Shown here: positions 34,494 to 43,034 of the stretch, piece after piece
How positions within the stretch are numbered: the first letter of the stretch is position 1
Layout of the letters: each line of letters opens with the position of its first letter
Assembly (NCBI GenBank): GCA_902609915.1
Contig: CACLTO010000005.1
Location: 1-45,387, forward strand
Length of the DNA: 45,387 nt
Direction: 5' to 3'
From: an uncultured Pelagibacteraceae bacterium
GTDB lineage: Bacteria > Pseudomonadota > Alphaproteobacteria > Pelagibacterales > Pelagibacteraceae
Notes under the pieces: model-generated
What the model was told of the DNA's origin: nothing
The model's database searches: none
The model's input: only the letters and a program-made list of their open reading frames with translations
Translations under genes and position numbers: made by a program

Positions 34494-35492
34494 ATGGAAA
34501 AAAAACTTTATCATCATAATTCTGATGGTACCTTTAGAAACCCAGAGGGCTCACCCAAGAGAGATCCAAATATAAAATGGTCATATAAAATTTTTAATAA
34601 AGAAAAAAAGAAACTTGATATGACTATTTCCGATGGGCATACTATAGATAAGGCTCAAGTATTAAGAGATTTAAATAAATATAAAAATGACAATTACATA
34701 GCTTGGATTGGTCATGCAACTTTTATATTTAAGTTAGGAGACACCACTATCATTACTGATCCAGTTTTTTCTAAAAACGCAGGACCACTTATATTTGGTC
34801 CAAAAAGATTTACCGAGCCAGCTCTGAAACTAAGTGAAATTCCTCAAATTGATTTATTATTACTTACTCATAATCATTATGATCATCAAGACATGATGAC
34901 CATAAGAAGATTCCCTTACAAAAGTGCAAAAGTTTTGGTTCCCCTTAAACTTAGTAAATACTTTAAAACAAATGGATACCAAAATGTTAATGAAATGGAT
35001 TGGTACGATGAAATTAAAATTAACGATAAATTGAAGATAACATTTCTTCCAGCTATTCATTGGTCAAAAAGAAGCTTAACAGATACCAATAAAACTTTGT
35101 GGGGAAGTTTTTTAATTGAATATAATGAAAAAAAAATATTATTTGCATGTGACACTGGAATTGGAAATATTTATCATGATTTAGGTAATAAGTATGGACC
35201 GATTGATTTGACTATAATTAATATTGGTGCATATAATTTCTATCCAATTATGCCTTATAAAGATAGATCTATTTACCATACCAACCCTGAAGAGGCACTT
35301 AAAATTGGTAAGGATTTGAAAAGTAAAAAAATATTAGGCATGCATTGGGGCACATTTGTTTTATCTTTAGAACCAATAATGGAACCACCAGCGAGATTTA
35401 AAAATAATGCTGAAAAATATGGATTTGATAAAGAGGATGCACTTATATTTAAAATTGGCCAAATTTCAAAAATTTCAGATATTATTAATTAA
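34494..35492 (+). CDS. MBL-fold hydrolase, NAPE-PLD/UlaG-like
   Basis: 332 aa. T-H-N-H-Y-D-H (125-131) is the metal site; AIHWSKRSLTDTNKTLWGS (after 190), ACDTGIGN and M-H-W-G-T-F match the NAPE-PLD-like branch. It would hydrolyse a phosphodiester or lactone-type bond. The amidotransferase gene begins five bases after its stop, so a joint function is likely but not known. Confidence 0.85.
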   Translation: MEKKLYHHNSDGTFRNPEGSPKRDPNIKWSYKIFNKEKKKLDMTISDGHTIDKAQVLRDLNKYKNDNYIAWIGHATFIFKLGDTTIITDPVFSKNAGPLIFGPKRFTEPALKLSEIPQIDLLLLTHNHYDHQDMMTIRRFPYKSAKVLVPLKLSKYFKTNGYQNVNEMDWYDEIKINDKLKITFLPAIHWSKRSLTDTNKTLWGSFLIEYNEKKILFACDTGIGNIYHDLGNKYGPIDLTIINIGAYNFYPIMPYKDRSIYHTNPEEALKIGKDLKSKKILGMHWGTFVLSLEPIMEPPARFKNNAEKYGFDKEDALIFKIGQISKISDIIN

Positions 35493-35497
35493 AATTG

Positions 35498-36286
35498 ATG
35501 AAAAATTTGAATATTTTAATTGTTGAGGGCAATTTAAAAGAGGAAAATCATAATTTTACTAAAGCAGGTATCAAGACACACACAGAAAGTCTTACAGATA
35601 GTCTTAATCATTTAAATAATAATTTGTTTTTTGATATTATAAACCCATCATCCGATAAAAATTTAGACGAAGTTAATAAAAAACTTCCAAAATATGATGG
35701 ATTAATTTGGGGCGGAAGCAGTTTAAATATTTATAACAATACACCAGAGATAAGAAGACAAATTGAATTTATGAGAGAGTGTCAAAAAAAGGTTAAAAAT
35801 ATTTTAGCTATTTGTTGGGGAATGCAAGTGGCTGTTACAGCGGCTGGAGGTGAAGTTAAGAAAGCAAAAAAACCTCACATTGGAATAGCAAATCAGATAT
35901 TAATTAACAATATAGGTTTGAGCCATAATCTTTATAAAAATAAAATTAATAATTTTAATTCTCCAGCATTTAATTTTGATGAGGTAGTAAAATTACCTCC
36001 AAATTGTGATTGTTTGGCATCAAATCAAACTAACGAAGTTCAGAGTTTGTTTTTTGAAGTCAATGGAACCAAAATATATGGTTTGCAGTATCACCCTGAA
36101 ATCACTTACGAAAAAATGGTAAGTCTAATCGAGTTTAGGAAAGATAGATTAATTCAAACCAGAAAAGTATTCAAAGACCAAATAGAAATCAAAAATCATA
36201 TATTGTTTATCAAAAAAGAAATTGCTGTGTCAAATAAGACTCAAAGAATGATTGAGTTAAAAAATTGGATAGATAATATTAATTAA
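35498..36286 (+). CDS. Class I glutamine amidotransferase domain protein
   Basis: 262 aa from ATG 35498; an in-frame TTG lies one codon earlier. The triad is intact: Cys107 in A-I-C-W-G-M-Q, and His199 and Glu201 in Y-G-L-Q-Y-H-P-E. It follows the GMP-synthase-like stand-alone GATase subfamily. Such proteins release ammonia from glutamine or hydrolyse gamma-glutamyl compounds. There is no synthetase domain in the neighbourhood. It is coupled to the MBL hydrolase gene upstream and to the site-2 protease gene seven bases downstream. Confidence 0.8.
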   Translation: MKNLNILIVEGNLKEENHNFTKAGIKTHTESLTDSLNHLNNNLFFDIINPSSDKNLDEVNKKLPKYDGLIWGGSSLNIYNNTPEIRRQIEFMRECQKKVKNILAICWGMQVAVTAAGGEVKKAKKPHIGIANQILINNIGLSHNLYKNKINNFNSPAFNFDEVVKLPPNCDCLASNQTNEVQSLFFEVNGTKIYGLQYHPEITYEKMVSLIEFRKDRLIQTRKVFKDQIEIKNHILFIKKEIAVSNKTQRMIELKNWIDNIN

Positions 36287-36292
36287 AATAAA

Positions 36293-37447
36293 ATGTTAAG
36301 TTATTTAATTCCATTTTTAATACTGCTCACAATAGTAGTGTTTGTACATGAGTATGGGCATTATTATTTTGCAAGAAGGTACGGAGTAGGGGTAACTGCA
36401 TTTTCAATTGGTTTTGGAAAAGAATTATTTGGCTATACTGATAAAAATGGTACTAGATGGAAATTTTCTTTAATTCCTTTTGGTGGTTATGTTAAGTTTT
36501 TTGGTGATCATAGTATTTTTAGCGATTTTAATAGAGAAGAACTTCGAAAAAAATATAACGAAGAACAACAAAAAAAATTACTTGCCTTTAAACCTTTATA
36601 TCAAAGAAATTTAATTGCATTTGGTGGACCTTTAGCTAACTTTATTTTAGCTTTTGTTATTTTTGTAGGTGTCTTTATGTTTATAGGAAAAGATATGACC
36701 CCAGCATCAATCTCAGAAGTTAAAAAGGAAAGTCCTGCAGAAGTTTACGGGTTAAAGCAAAATGATATTTTACTTAATATTGATGGTAATAAAGTTGAGA
36801 GTTTATTGGATGTTTCTAAATTTATAATGCTTTCAACAGATGATTTTATTGAATTTGTCGTTTTAAGAAATAGTCAAGAATACACTTTAAAAGTAAAACC
36901 TAATTTAGTTGAAAGCACTGATCAGTTTGGAAATCCTATAGAAAAAAGAATGGTTGGAATAATGATTAGTCCAAATAACAACAATATCAATCATGTCAAG
37001 TTAGGGCCTACAAAAGCTGCATATCATGCATTTAAAGAGATATTTTTTGTTAGTCAAAAAACATTAGAGATGATGTGGGGTTATTTGCAAAAGTTATGGG
37101 GCCAAGGCTATGGAGATTTAAGGCAATTAGGAGGTCCGATTAAAATAGCTCAAATATCAGGTGATGTTTCTCAGATGGGTATATTGCCATTCATTATGAT
37201 AATTTCATATATTTCAATTAGCCTTGGTTTGTTTAATTTATTCCCAATACCTTTGTTAGATGGAGGACACATAGCACTTAATACAATTGAGGGAATAAGG
37301 GGGAAAGAATATTCTAGAAAAACAATAGATTTAACTTTTCGAATCGGTTTTTCAATTGTTATGACTTTAATGGTTTTCGCAACTATTAACGATATTTTTA
37401 ACAACCATGAAAGAATAAGCCTTTATTTCAAAGGTTTGTTTAATTAA
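36293..37447 (+). CDS. rseP: Site-2 intramembrane protease (RseP/RIP family)
   Basis: 384 aa. H-E-Y-G-H (19-23) in the first helix and L-D-G-G-H in the last helix region are the zinc-site motifs of S2P proteases. A single PDZ domain (about residues 120-200, ESPAEVYGLKQNDILL) lies between. It cleaves membrane-anchored anti-sigma or signal proteins in the inner membrane. RseP usually has two PDZ domains, so this is the shorter alphaproteobacterial type. Confidence 0.9.
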   Translation: MLSYLIPFLILLTIVVFVHEYGHYYFARRYGVGVTAFSIGFGKELFGYTDKNGTRWKFSLIPFGGYVKFFGDHSIFSDFNREELRKKYNEEQQKKLLAFKPLYQRNLIAFGGPLANFILAFVIFVGVFMFIGKDMTPASISEVKKESPAEVYGLKQNDILLNIDGNKVESLLDVSKFIMLSTDDFIEFVVLRNSQEYTLKVKPNLVESTDQFGNPIEKRMVGIMISPNNNNINHVKLGPTKAAYHAFKEIFFVSQKTLEMMWGYLQKLWGQGYGDLRQLGGPIKIAQISGDVSQMGILPFIMIISYISISLGLFNLFPIPLLDGGHIALNTIEGIRGKEYSRKTIDLTFRIGFSIVMTLMVFATINDIFNNHERISLYFKGLFN

Positions 37448-37582
37448 AAAAAACAAGTAAAATCAACACTTATTTTACTATACAAGATATTGTGTATAAC
37501 TTTTTCTGATATACTAAAAAAAGTCTTGATTTATCAACACTTTTGACAACAATGAGAATAATCTAATAAAACCGGAGCTAAA

Positions 37583-37858
37583 ATGAACAAAAAACAATTA
37601 ATAGTCAAACTTTCAGGGGCATTAAACCTTAGTAAAGCTGATGCCGAAAGAACTTTTGATACAATTACCAACACAATTCTAGACGCTTTAAAAGGTGATG
37701 ATTCAGTCAAAATTGCTGGTTTTGGTACTTATAAAGTAGCAAAAAGAAAAGCCAGAGTTGGAAGAAATCCAAGAACTGGAGAGCAAATTCAAATTGCTGC
37801 TTCTCAGAAAGTAAAATTCTTACCAGCTAAAGCTTTAAAAGAAGTATTTAATAAATAA
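37583..37858 (+). CDS. hupB: HU-type DNA-binding protein
   Basis: 91 aa with the HU fold: MNKKQLIVKLS at the start, a helix pair, GFGTYKVAKRKARVGRNPRTGEQIQI in the arms and K-F-L-P-A-K-A-L-K at the end. It bends and compacts DNA. It has its own promoter region (135 bases upstream) and a terminator just after, so it is a separate transcription unit. Confidence 0.95.
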   Translation: MNKKQLIVKLSGALNLSKADAERTFDTITNTILDALKGDDSVKIAGFGTYKVAKRKARVGRNPRTGEQIQIAASQKVKFLPAKALKEVFNK

Positions 37859-37867
37859 AAGATTATA

Positions 37868-37900
37868 AACAGCCTTAACAAAATTCGCGTTAAGGCTGTT
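37868..37900 (+). terminator. Terminator-like hairpin after the HU gene
   Basis: AACAGCCTTAAC (37868-37879) and GTTAAGGCTGTT (37889-37900) form a perfect 12-bp stem with a nine-base loop. The tail is TCTATATG with few Ts, so efficiency is uncertain, but the position ten bases after the HU stop fits an intrinsic terminator. Confidence 0.75.
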
Positions 37901-37905
37901 TCTAT

Positions 37906-37920
37906 ATGCAAATTCTGCAT
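37906..37920. promoter_or_regulatory. Possible operator upstream of the ammonium transporter
   Basis: ATGCAAATTCTGCAT is a perfect inverted repeat (5-bp arms, 5-base spacer) 75-89 bases before the amtB start. The site could bind a nitrogen regulator. Its arms resemble but do not match the NtrC-type GCAC/GTGC consensus. Confidence 0.35.
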
Positions 37921-37994
37921 ACCAAATTTACACAATCAGCGTTAGATATTTCGACTCTTTAAAATAAAAGTACCTTTTAACAGAAGGGGTCTTT

Positions 37995-39296
37995 ATGACA
38001 AAATTAATTAATAAAATAAGTGTGCCGTTTGTTAGTTTAGTTTTATTATTAAACATGAATGGTGCAGCTATGGCGGAAACAACTGTTTCAGCTGAAATAG
38101 GTTTTATATTTAATACCTTGCTATTTTTAATGTGTGGATTCCTAGTCTTCTTTATGGCTTGTGGATTTGCAATGTTAGAATCAGGAATGGTTACATCTAA
38201 AAGTGTATCCGTTATCTGTGCAAAAAATATAGGTTTAATATCAATTGCTGGAATAATGTTCTGGATGGTAGGTTACAATCTTGCTTATGGAATACCAGAA
38301 GGTGGATATATTGGTAGCTTTGTTCCATGGGCTGATGCTAGTGCAGTTGATACTGGTTATGCAGATGGATCAGATTGGTATTTCCAAATGGTATTCTGTG
38401 CAACTACAGTATCTATTGTATCAGGAACATTGGCTGAAAGAATTAAGTTATGGCCATTCTTTTTATTTGCAGCGATTTTATCAGGAATTATTTATCCAAT
38501 CGTAATGGGTTGGCAGTGGGGTGGAGGCTGGTTAGCTTCTGCTGGATTCTCAGACTTTGCAGGATCGACACTTGTTCACTCAACTGGTGGAGCAGCTGCT
38601 CTAGCAGGTGCTTTAATGTTGGGTCCGAGAATTGGTAGATTTACTAAGTCTGGAGCTCCTGCACCACTTAAACCATTTGCAGCATCTTCAATACCATTAG
38701 TGACTGTAGGAGTATTTATTCTATGGTTAGGTTGGTTCGGATTCAACGGTGGTTCTCAATTAGCTATTGGTACAGCTGATGATGCAATTGCTGTATCGAC
38801 AATATTTCTAAATACTTTCTTAGCAGGAGCTGGTGGTGTAATGGCTGCTGCAACAGTAACAAGATTGAACTTTGGAAAAACAGATGTTGTTCAAATGTTA
38901 AACGGATGTATTGGTGGATTAGTTGCTATCACTGCAGAACCATTGATGCCTTCACCTTTAGCAGCAATTTTGATTGGTGCGGTTGGTGGTGTAATCGTAG
39001 TTTATGGTACTAAACTTCTATTCTCATTGAAAATTGATGATGTAGTAGGAGCAATACCAGCTCACTTATTTGCTGGTATTTGGGGTACTTTAGCAGTGCC
39101 GATTACGAATCCAGATACTTCATTTGGAACTCAATTATTAGGCGTGATTTCAATTAACGTTTTTGTTTTTGTAGTAGCTTTGATTGTTTGGAGTATTATG
39201 AAAGCAACTATTGGTATTAGACTAAGTAAAGAAGCTGAAACCAAAGGTACTGACGTTACTGAAACAGGTGTGGTTGCATACGCAATTCGCGACTAG
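37995..39296 (+). CDS. amtB: Ammonium transporter
   Basis: 433 aa. Signal peptide residues 1-27 (LLLNMNGAAMA), then about 11 membrane helices. AMLESGMVTSKSVS, FWMVGYNLAYG, DFAGSTLVHSTGGAAALAGA, and W-F-G-F-N-G-G-S are the Amt/Rh pore landmarks with the two pore histidines (HST and, later, P-A-H-L-F-A-G-I-W). It imports ammonium. No glnK gene follows, as is usual elsewhere; a pair of strong terminators follows instead. Own upstream gap of 94 bases. Confidence 0.95.
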   Translation: MTKLINKISVPFVSLVLLLNMNGAAMAETTVSAEIGFIFNTLLFLMCGFLVFFMACGFAMLESGMVTSKSVSVICAKNIGLISIAGIMFWMVGYNLAYGIPEGGYIGSFVPWADASAVDTGYADGSDWYFQMVFCATTVSIVSGTLAERIKLWPFFLFAAILSGIIYPIVMGWQWGGGWLASAGFSDFAGSTLVHSTGGAAALAGALMLGPRIGRFTKSGAPAPLKPFAASSIPLVTVGVFILWLGWFGFNGGSQLAIGTADDAIAVSTIFLNTFLAGAGGVMAAATVTRLNFGKTDVVQMLNGCIGGLVAITAEPLMPSPLAAILIGAVGGVIVVYGTKLLFSLKIDDVVGAIPAHLFAGIWGTLAVPITNPDTSFGTQLLGVISINVFVFVVALIVWSIMKATIGIRLSKEAETKGTDVTETGVVAYAIRD

Positions 39297-39310
39297 TTGT
39301 TAATAAAGAA

Positions 39311-39352
39311 AAGGGTCCTTCGCGCTCTCTGTATATTTTACGAAGGATCCTT
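39311..39352 (+). terminator. Hairpin after amtB
   Basis: AAGGGTCCTTCG (39311-39322) pairs with CGAAGGATCCTT (39341-39352) with a single G-U pair, an 18-base loop between. It may stabilise the amtB message or be the first of two terminators. Confidence 0.7.
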
Positions 39353-39377
39353 TCAACTCTCTCTTAGTTAGTTAACT

Positions 39378-39410
39378 AAAAAGCCCCTCCCTCGGGGGGC
39401 TTTTTATTTT
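39378..39410. terminator. Strong bidirectional terminator between amtB and the peroxiredoxin gene
   Basis: AAAAAGCCCC (39378-39387) is followed by a short CT-rich loop and GGGGGGCTTTTTATTTT, giving a GC-rich stem with poly-T on the plus strand and a matching T run on the minus strand. The peroxiredoxin stop codon (39404-39406) is inside the T-tract, so the terminator serves the convergent genes together. Confidence 0.9.
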
Positions 39411-39874
39411 ATTGCTATTATTTCTAGAGTTTTTAATACTTCTTGGGCATGATATTTAACTTTAACATTTTTCCAAATTTTTAGAATTTTACCTTTTTTA
39501 TCAATTAAAAATGTTGATCTGATTACCCCCATAAATTCTCGGCCCATAAATTTTTTTTTACCCCACACTTTATATTTTTTTAAAACTTTTTTATCTAAAT
39601 CAGATAAAAGATTAAATCTTACTTTATATTTTTTTTTGAATTTATTATGGCTTTCGATACTATCTTTTGAAATACCATAAACTTCGCAGTTTAGCTTCCT
39701 AAATTGAGGAAGCAATTTATTAAAATCATTTGTTTCTAGTGTACAGCCAGGTGTATCATTTTTCGGATAAAAATATATTATAACAAAACTTCCAATAGAA
39801 TTTTTTAGTGAATACTCTTTATTATTTGTTGAGGGTAACTTTATAGCTGGAGCTTTAATATTTTCTCTAAGCAT
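39404..39874 (-). CDS. bcp: Bcp-type peroxiredoxin
   Basis: 156 aa. P-K-N-D-T-P-G-C-T-L-E (38-47) holds the peroxidatic Cys44; the segment R-S-T-F-L-I-D-K near 118 is family-typical. It reduces peroxides with thioredoxin in the cytoplasm. The first eight bases overlap the upstream glycosyltransferase-like gene (read in the same direction), so the two are coupled even though their functions differ. Confidence 0.92.
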   Translation of the reverse strand: MLRENIKAPAIKLPSTNNKEYSLKNSIGSFVIIYFYPKNDTPGCTLETNDFNKLLPQFRKLNCEVYGISKDSIESHNKFKKKYKVRFNLLSDLDKKVLKKYKVWGKKKFMGREFMGVIRSTFLIDKKGKILKIWKNVKVKYHAQEVLKTLEIIAIK

Positions 39875-40844
39875 TTAATTTGTTGTCGTCCCATAATTTT
39901 TTATAATCAACAAAAGGAGATAAACCATAACTTGAATTGATATTTGTCATATGTAAAGACAAACTTTTTAAAGGAGATATACAAGTTTCTATCTGATAAA
40001 TTTTATTTAAATACTTTTCAAACGGATCGTGTCTATCAATACAATTTTGATTAAAATTCTCCCAATATTTATCAATTAATTTTTTTGTAGTTAGAAAAGT
40101 ACATAAAGTTTTATCTATTGTTCTCCAATGTCTATGACTACCAATAAAAATATTGGTATTTTCATGGTTCATATAATTATATGGATAATCAGAAGGACAC
40201 ATAAATATATCATGATTAAGTTGAGATGAAATCCGCTCAAACGTTAGTATCACTTCTTTAAGCATGGTTTCAGTGTGGATATAATCATCTTCTGCAAAAA
40301 AAATTAAGTCATCCCCGTTATCCCTGCCATACTCAAAACTTTGAAGGAGACTAGCTAAATTTGAAAAAGTTTGATTAGATTTTTGTTTTTTTATAATAGA
40401 CTCGTATTTATTATGATTTAATGAAACTATTTTTATATTTTCGTTTTTAATAAGATCTTTTATTTTATTTAAATTTTCTATTTTAGAGTTGTCATCGATA
40501 ATAACAGTATTAATATTAAGTTTTGATAATTCATTTTGACAATGATAAATCGATTTTATTAAAGAATTGATCGATCTTATCGAATATTCTATTTTTGGTT
40601 CTTCAAACAATCTTTTTTTATTTTGATCCCAAATCCCTACATCTGTGTTCATTCTAACAACAATTAGTATTGATTTAACTTTTCTTGTTATCTCCACGTT
40701 ACCTAATGGTAAAATTATTGATTTTTCATTAAATTTTGACAGATTATCATTCAATTTTTTATTTAAGGTTGGAGAGAAAAATCTGTTTTGATCAATTATT
40801 TCAAAGCCAAGTAGTTTAGCTATTTTAATGAAAATTTTTTTCAT
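39867..40844 (-). CDS. Glycosyltransferase-like protein (GT-A fold, EDDY motif)
   Basis: 325 aa. An N-terminal K-S-I-L-I-V-V-R-M-N strand, VIIDDNS (nucleotide-sugar region), and F-F-A-E-D-D-Y-I-H as the DxD-like metal motif suggest a GT2-like GT-A enzyme. R-H-D-P-F near the end may be the catalytic region. No sugar-specific motif is clear. The gene is lone in its class here, upstream of bcp and divergent from the rhodanese gene. Confidence 0.7.
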   Translation of the reverse strand: MKKIFIKIAKLLGFEIIDQNRFFSPTLNKKLNDNLSKFNEKSIILPLGNVEITRKVKSILIVVRMNTDVGIWDQNKKRLFEEPKIEYSIRSINSLIKSIYHCQNELSKLNINTVIIDDNSKIENLNKIKDLIKNENIKIVSLNHNKYESIIKKQKSNQTFSNLASLLQSFEYGRDNGDDLIFFAEDDYIHTETMLKEVILTFERISSQLNHDIFMCPSDYPYNYMNHENTNIFIGSHRHWRTIDKTLCTFLTTKKLIDKYWENFNQNCIDRHDPFEKYLNKIYQIETCISPLKSLSLHMTNINSSYGLSPFVDYKKLWDDNKLNA

Positions 40845-40882
40845 ATGTTTTATAAATTTATGATATAAATGTTTACAATATT

Positions 40883-41266
40883 ATGACTATTAAATCATCT
40901 CAAACTCTTGTAGCAGAAGCGCTAGAAAAAATAAAAACAATATCACCAGATGAAGCACACAAAAAATTTAATGAAAAAAAATGTAATTTAATAGACATAA
41001 GAGACATTAGAGAGTTAGAAAAACAAGGAAGAGTTGAAGGGGCAAATCATATACCCAGGGGCATGCTTGAATTTTGGTTAGATCCAGAGAGTGCATATTT
41101 TAAAGATGGAAAACTTGATTTAAATAAAGAGATGGTTTTATTTTGTGCCGGAGGTTTAAGATCTGCATTAGCAGCAAAAACTTTAGAAGATATGGGTTTT
41201 GAAAATGTATCTCATGTAGATGGAGGTTTTGGATCGTTAAAGCAAAGTAAATTTAAAATCACTTAA
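40883..41266 (+). CDS. Rhodanese-domain sulfurtransferase
   Basis: 127 aa single rhodanese domain: NLIDIRDIRE (35-44), NHIPRGM, and the active loop F-C-A-G-G-L-R-S with Cys88. It would transfer sulfane sulfur to acceptors such as thiols or cyanide. Its last four bases overlap the convergent DsbA-fold gene. Confidence 0.9.
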   Translation: MTIKSSQTLVAEALEKIKTISPDEAHKKFNEKKCNLIDIRDIRELEKQGRVEGANHIPRGMLEFWLDPESAYFKDGKLDLNKEMVLFCAGGLRSALAAKTLEDMGFENVSHVDGGFGSLKQSKFKIT

Positions 41267-41841
41267 TTATTCAACTCATCTAAAGCATATTCAAGCCTAT
41301 CTTGCCCCCAAAATAATTTATTATTTACTACAAAAGTTGGCGCACCAAATATATCATTTTGAAAAGCTAGATTTGTTAAATTTTTTAATTCATCTTTAAT
41401 TTTTTGATCTTTGATACCTTTTTCAAAATCATTAGGTTTAATCTTACACTCTAGTAATATGTTTTTGATACTTTCTGCTTTTGAAATATCTATATTATTT
41501 TTCCAATAGGCATCAAAACAGACATCAAAAAATTTGTCTTTTTTATTTTGATCTATAAGAAGATATCCTCTCATAAGATATAATGAATTAATTGGGAATT
41601 TATCATTCCAAATAAAAATGATTTTATTTTTTTTAGCAATTAATCCACAATCATTCTTCATGTTTTTCATTTTTCTCTCATTGAACGCAGGTGCCGTAAT
41701 GCCACTTAAGTTGTGTAATCCACCAAGAAGAATTGCCTTATAACTAAATTTTTCTCTTATATTTAAATTAACGATTATTCTGTGAGCCAAATATGAATAA
41801 GGGCTTATAAAATCAAAATAAAAGTCTATTTTTTTAGTCAT
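41263..41841 (-). CDS. 2-hydroxychromene-2-carboxylate isomerase-like DsbA-fold protein
   Basis: 192 aa. FYFDFISPYSYLA near the N-terminus and the later G-A-P-T-F-V-V-N-N-K-L-F-W-G-Q-D-R-L (about 167-184) are HCCA-isomerase/DsbA-like landmarks; the usual CxxC is replaced by SPYS. It would be a glutathione-dependent isomerase or a related enzyme. The start overlaps the ABA4-like gene by eight bases. Confidence 0.85.
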   Translation of the reverse strand: MTKKIDFYFDFISPYSYLAHRIIVNLNIREKFSYKAILLGGLHNLSGITAPAFNERKMKNMKNDCGLIAKKNKIIFIWNDKFPINSLYLMRGYLLIDQNKKDKFFDVCFDAYWKNNIDISKAESIKNILLECKIKPNDFEKGIKDQKIKDELKNLTNLAFQNDIFGAPTFVVNNKLFWGQDRLEYALDELNN

Positions 41842-42307
41842 ATAAACTTATGTTTTTGGCATAGAAAATTTTTATTATCCAATAAACAAATAAACCCAAA
41901 GGTCCAATTAGGTATGTAATCGAAAGAGGTATCAGTAATAAAAATTTATTAATTATAAATTTTTGTGAATCTTTTACAATCCATCCACCTGTAAATAAAT
42001 TGATGGAGATAAAATGTATCCAAAACAGTATAAGAAAAATTTTATTAGAGAATAATTCTGACAGGTCATTAATACCCATATAAAGATTAAAGTTGCCCAT
42101 AAAATCAAAAGAATTCAGATAAGACTTGTATAACATGAATACGTATGCACCAGTAAGAATGAAAAATGGAAATATTGAAGTAACAAAATATCTGGATATG
42201 TGAGATTTGGGAAAAAAAATTAAAATAAGCCAAAAAGGTAGAATACCAATATTCACCCAATAATAGAGCGTTTCTATTGTGAAATAATTATAAATTTGTT
42301 CGATCAT
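41834..42307 (-). CDS. ABA4-like (DUF4281) membrane protein
   Basis: 157 aa with four helices. L-F-W-I-H-F-I-S-I-N-L-F-T-G-G-W (about 93-108) and I-G-P-L-G-L-F-V-Y-W near the C-terminus match ABA4-like family proteins. Plant ABA4 relates to carotenoid neoxanthin; the bacterial members have no assigned function. It is the first gene of a two-gene minus-strand unit, divergent from recX with 28 bases between starts. Confidence 0.78.
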   Translation of the reverse strand: MIEQIYNYFTIETLYYWVNIGILPFWLILIFFPKSHISRYFVTSIFPFFILTGAYVFMLYKSYLNSFDFMGNFNLYMGINDLSELFSNKIFLILFWIHFISINLFTGGWIVKDSQKFIINKFLLLIPLSITYLIGPLGLFVYWIIKIFYAKNISLYD

Positions 42308-42335
42308 TTTAAAATATATTATATTAAATCTGACT

Positions 42336-42899
42336 ATGATTCCTATAAGAAATAGAAAAAAAACACTAAAAGTTACTGTTGAAGAGATGAGGAATTTTGC
42401 CTTTGCTTACGTGGAAAAATATGCGCCTTCAAAACAACAACTTAAAACTTATTTACTAAAAAAATACTTAAAAATTTCTATTCCAAATGTAAAAAAACAG
42501 GACGTGACTAATTTGATTGATATTGTTCTCTCAGATTTAGAAAAAAATAAATTTATAAATGATCAGTTTTATTCTGATAGCAAAGCAAAAAGCATGATTC
42601 AAAGAGGCAGTTCAATTAATAAAATAAGAAACTACTTGTTAGTTAAAGGAATCAATAATCAATATATAAAAGAAACTGTAGAAAAAATTCAGGGAAAAAA
42701 TTCTGATCAAGACTTTTACTCAGCAATTAAAATATGTAAAAAGAAAAGAATTGGGCCCGCAAGAACAGAGGATAATAGATCATTATTTTATAAAAAAGAT
42801 ATTTCTTTACTTGCAAGAAATGGATTTGATTTTGACACTTCAAAAAAAGTGATGGAAATTGAAAAAGAAGATTATCTTAGAATAATTAAATTACTTTAA
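42336..42899 (+). CDS. recX: RecX-family regulatory protein
   Basis: 187 aa, three repeats of helical RecX modules: an N-terminal AFAYVEKYAPSKQQLKTYLLKK, LSDLEKNKFINDQFYSDSKAKSMIQRGSSINKIRNYLLVKG, and a C-terminal FDFDTSKKVM. It normally inhibits or modulates RecA filaments. It stands away from recA. Its last nine bases overlap the small membrane protein gene on the other strand. Confidence 0.85.
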   Translation: MIPIRNRKKTLKVTVEEMRNFAFAYVEKYAPSKQQLKTYLLKKYLKISIPNVKKQDVTNLIDIVLSDLEKNKFINDQFYSDSKAKSMIQRGSSINKIRNYLLVKGINNQYIKETVEKIQGKNSDQDFYSAIKICKKKRIGPARTEDNRSLFYKKDISLLARNGFDFDTSKKVMEIEKEDYLRIIKLL

Positions 42900-43034
42900 T
42901 TTATTTTTTTTCTTTTCACTTAGTAAGTGGTTTATCTTATTTTTTATATAATTTTTAACAAAAACAAAAACCAATAAACCAAATATTGAAACAGAAACTA
43001 AGATGATTAAAATAATTCTTAATTGATCATCCAT
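42891..43034 (-). CDS. Small single-helix membrane protein (47 aa)
   Basis: Read by eye: ATG at 43034, TAA at 42891-42893. The ATG shares one base with the stop of the inositol-phosphatase-like gene (TAATG). It has one N-terminal hydrophobic helix (residues 5-27) and a lysine-rich tail. Coupling suggests a real gene; function unknown. The last nine bases overlap recX convergently. Confidence 0.65.
   Translation of the reverse strand: MDDQLRIILIILVSVSIFGLLVFVFVKNYIKNKINHLLSEKKKNKLK

Noticed and set aside
37543-37571. Promoter with TTGACA upstream of the HU gene
   Set aside because: The -35 hexamer is perfect, but no -10 box at a normal distance is convincing and the resulting leader would be too short.
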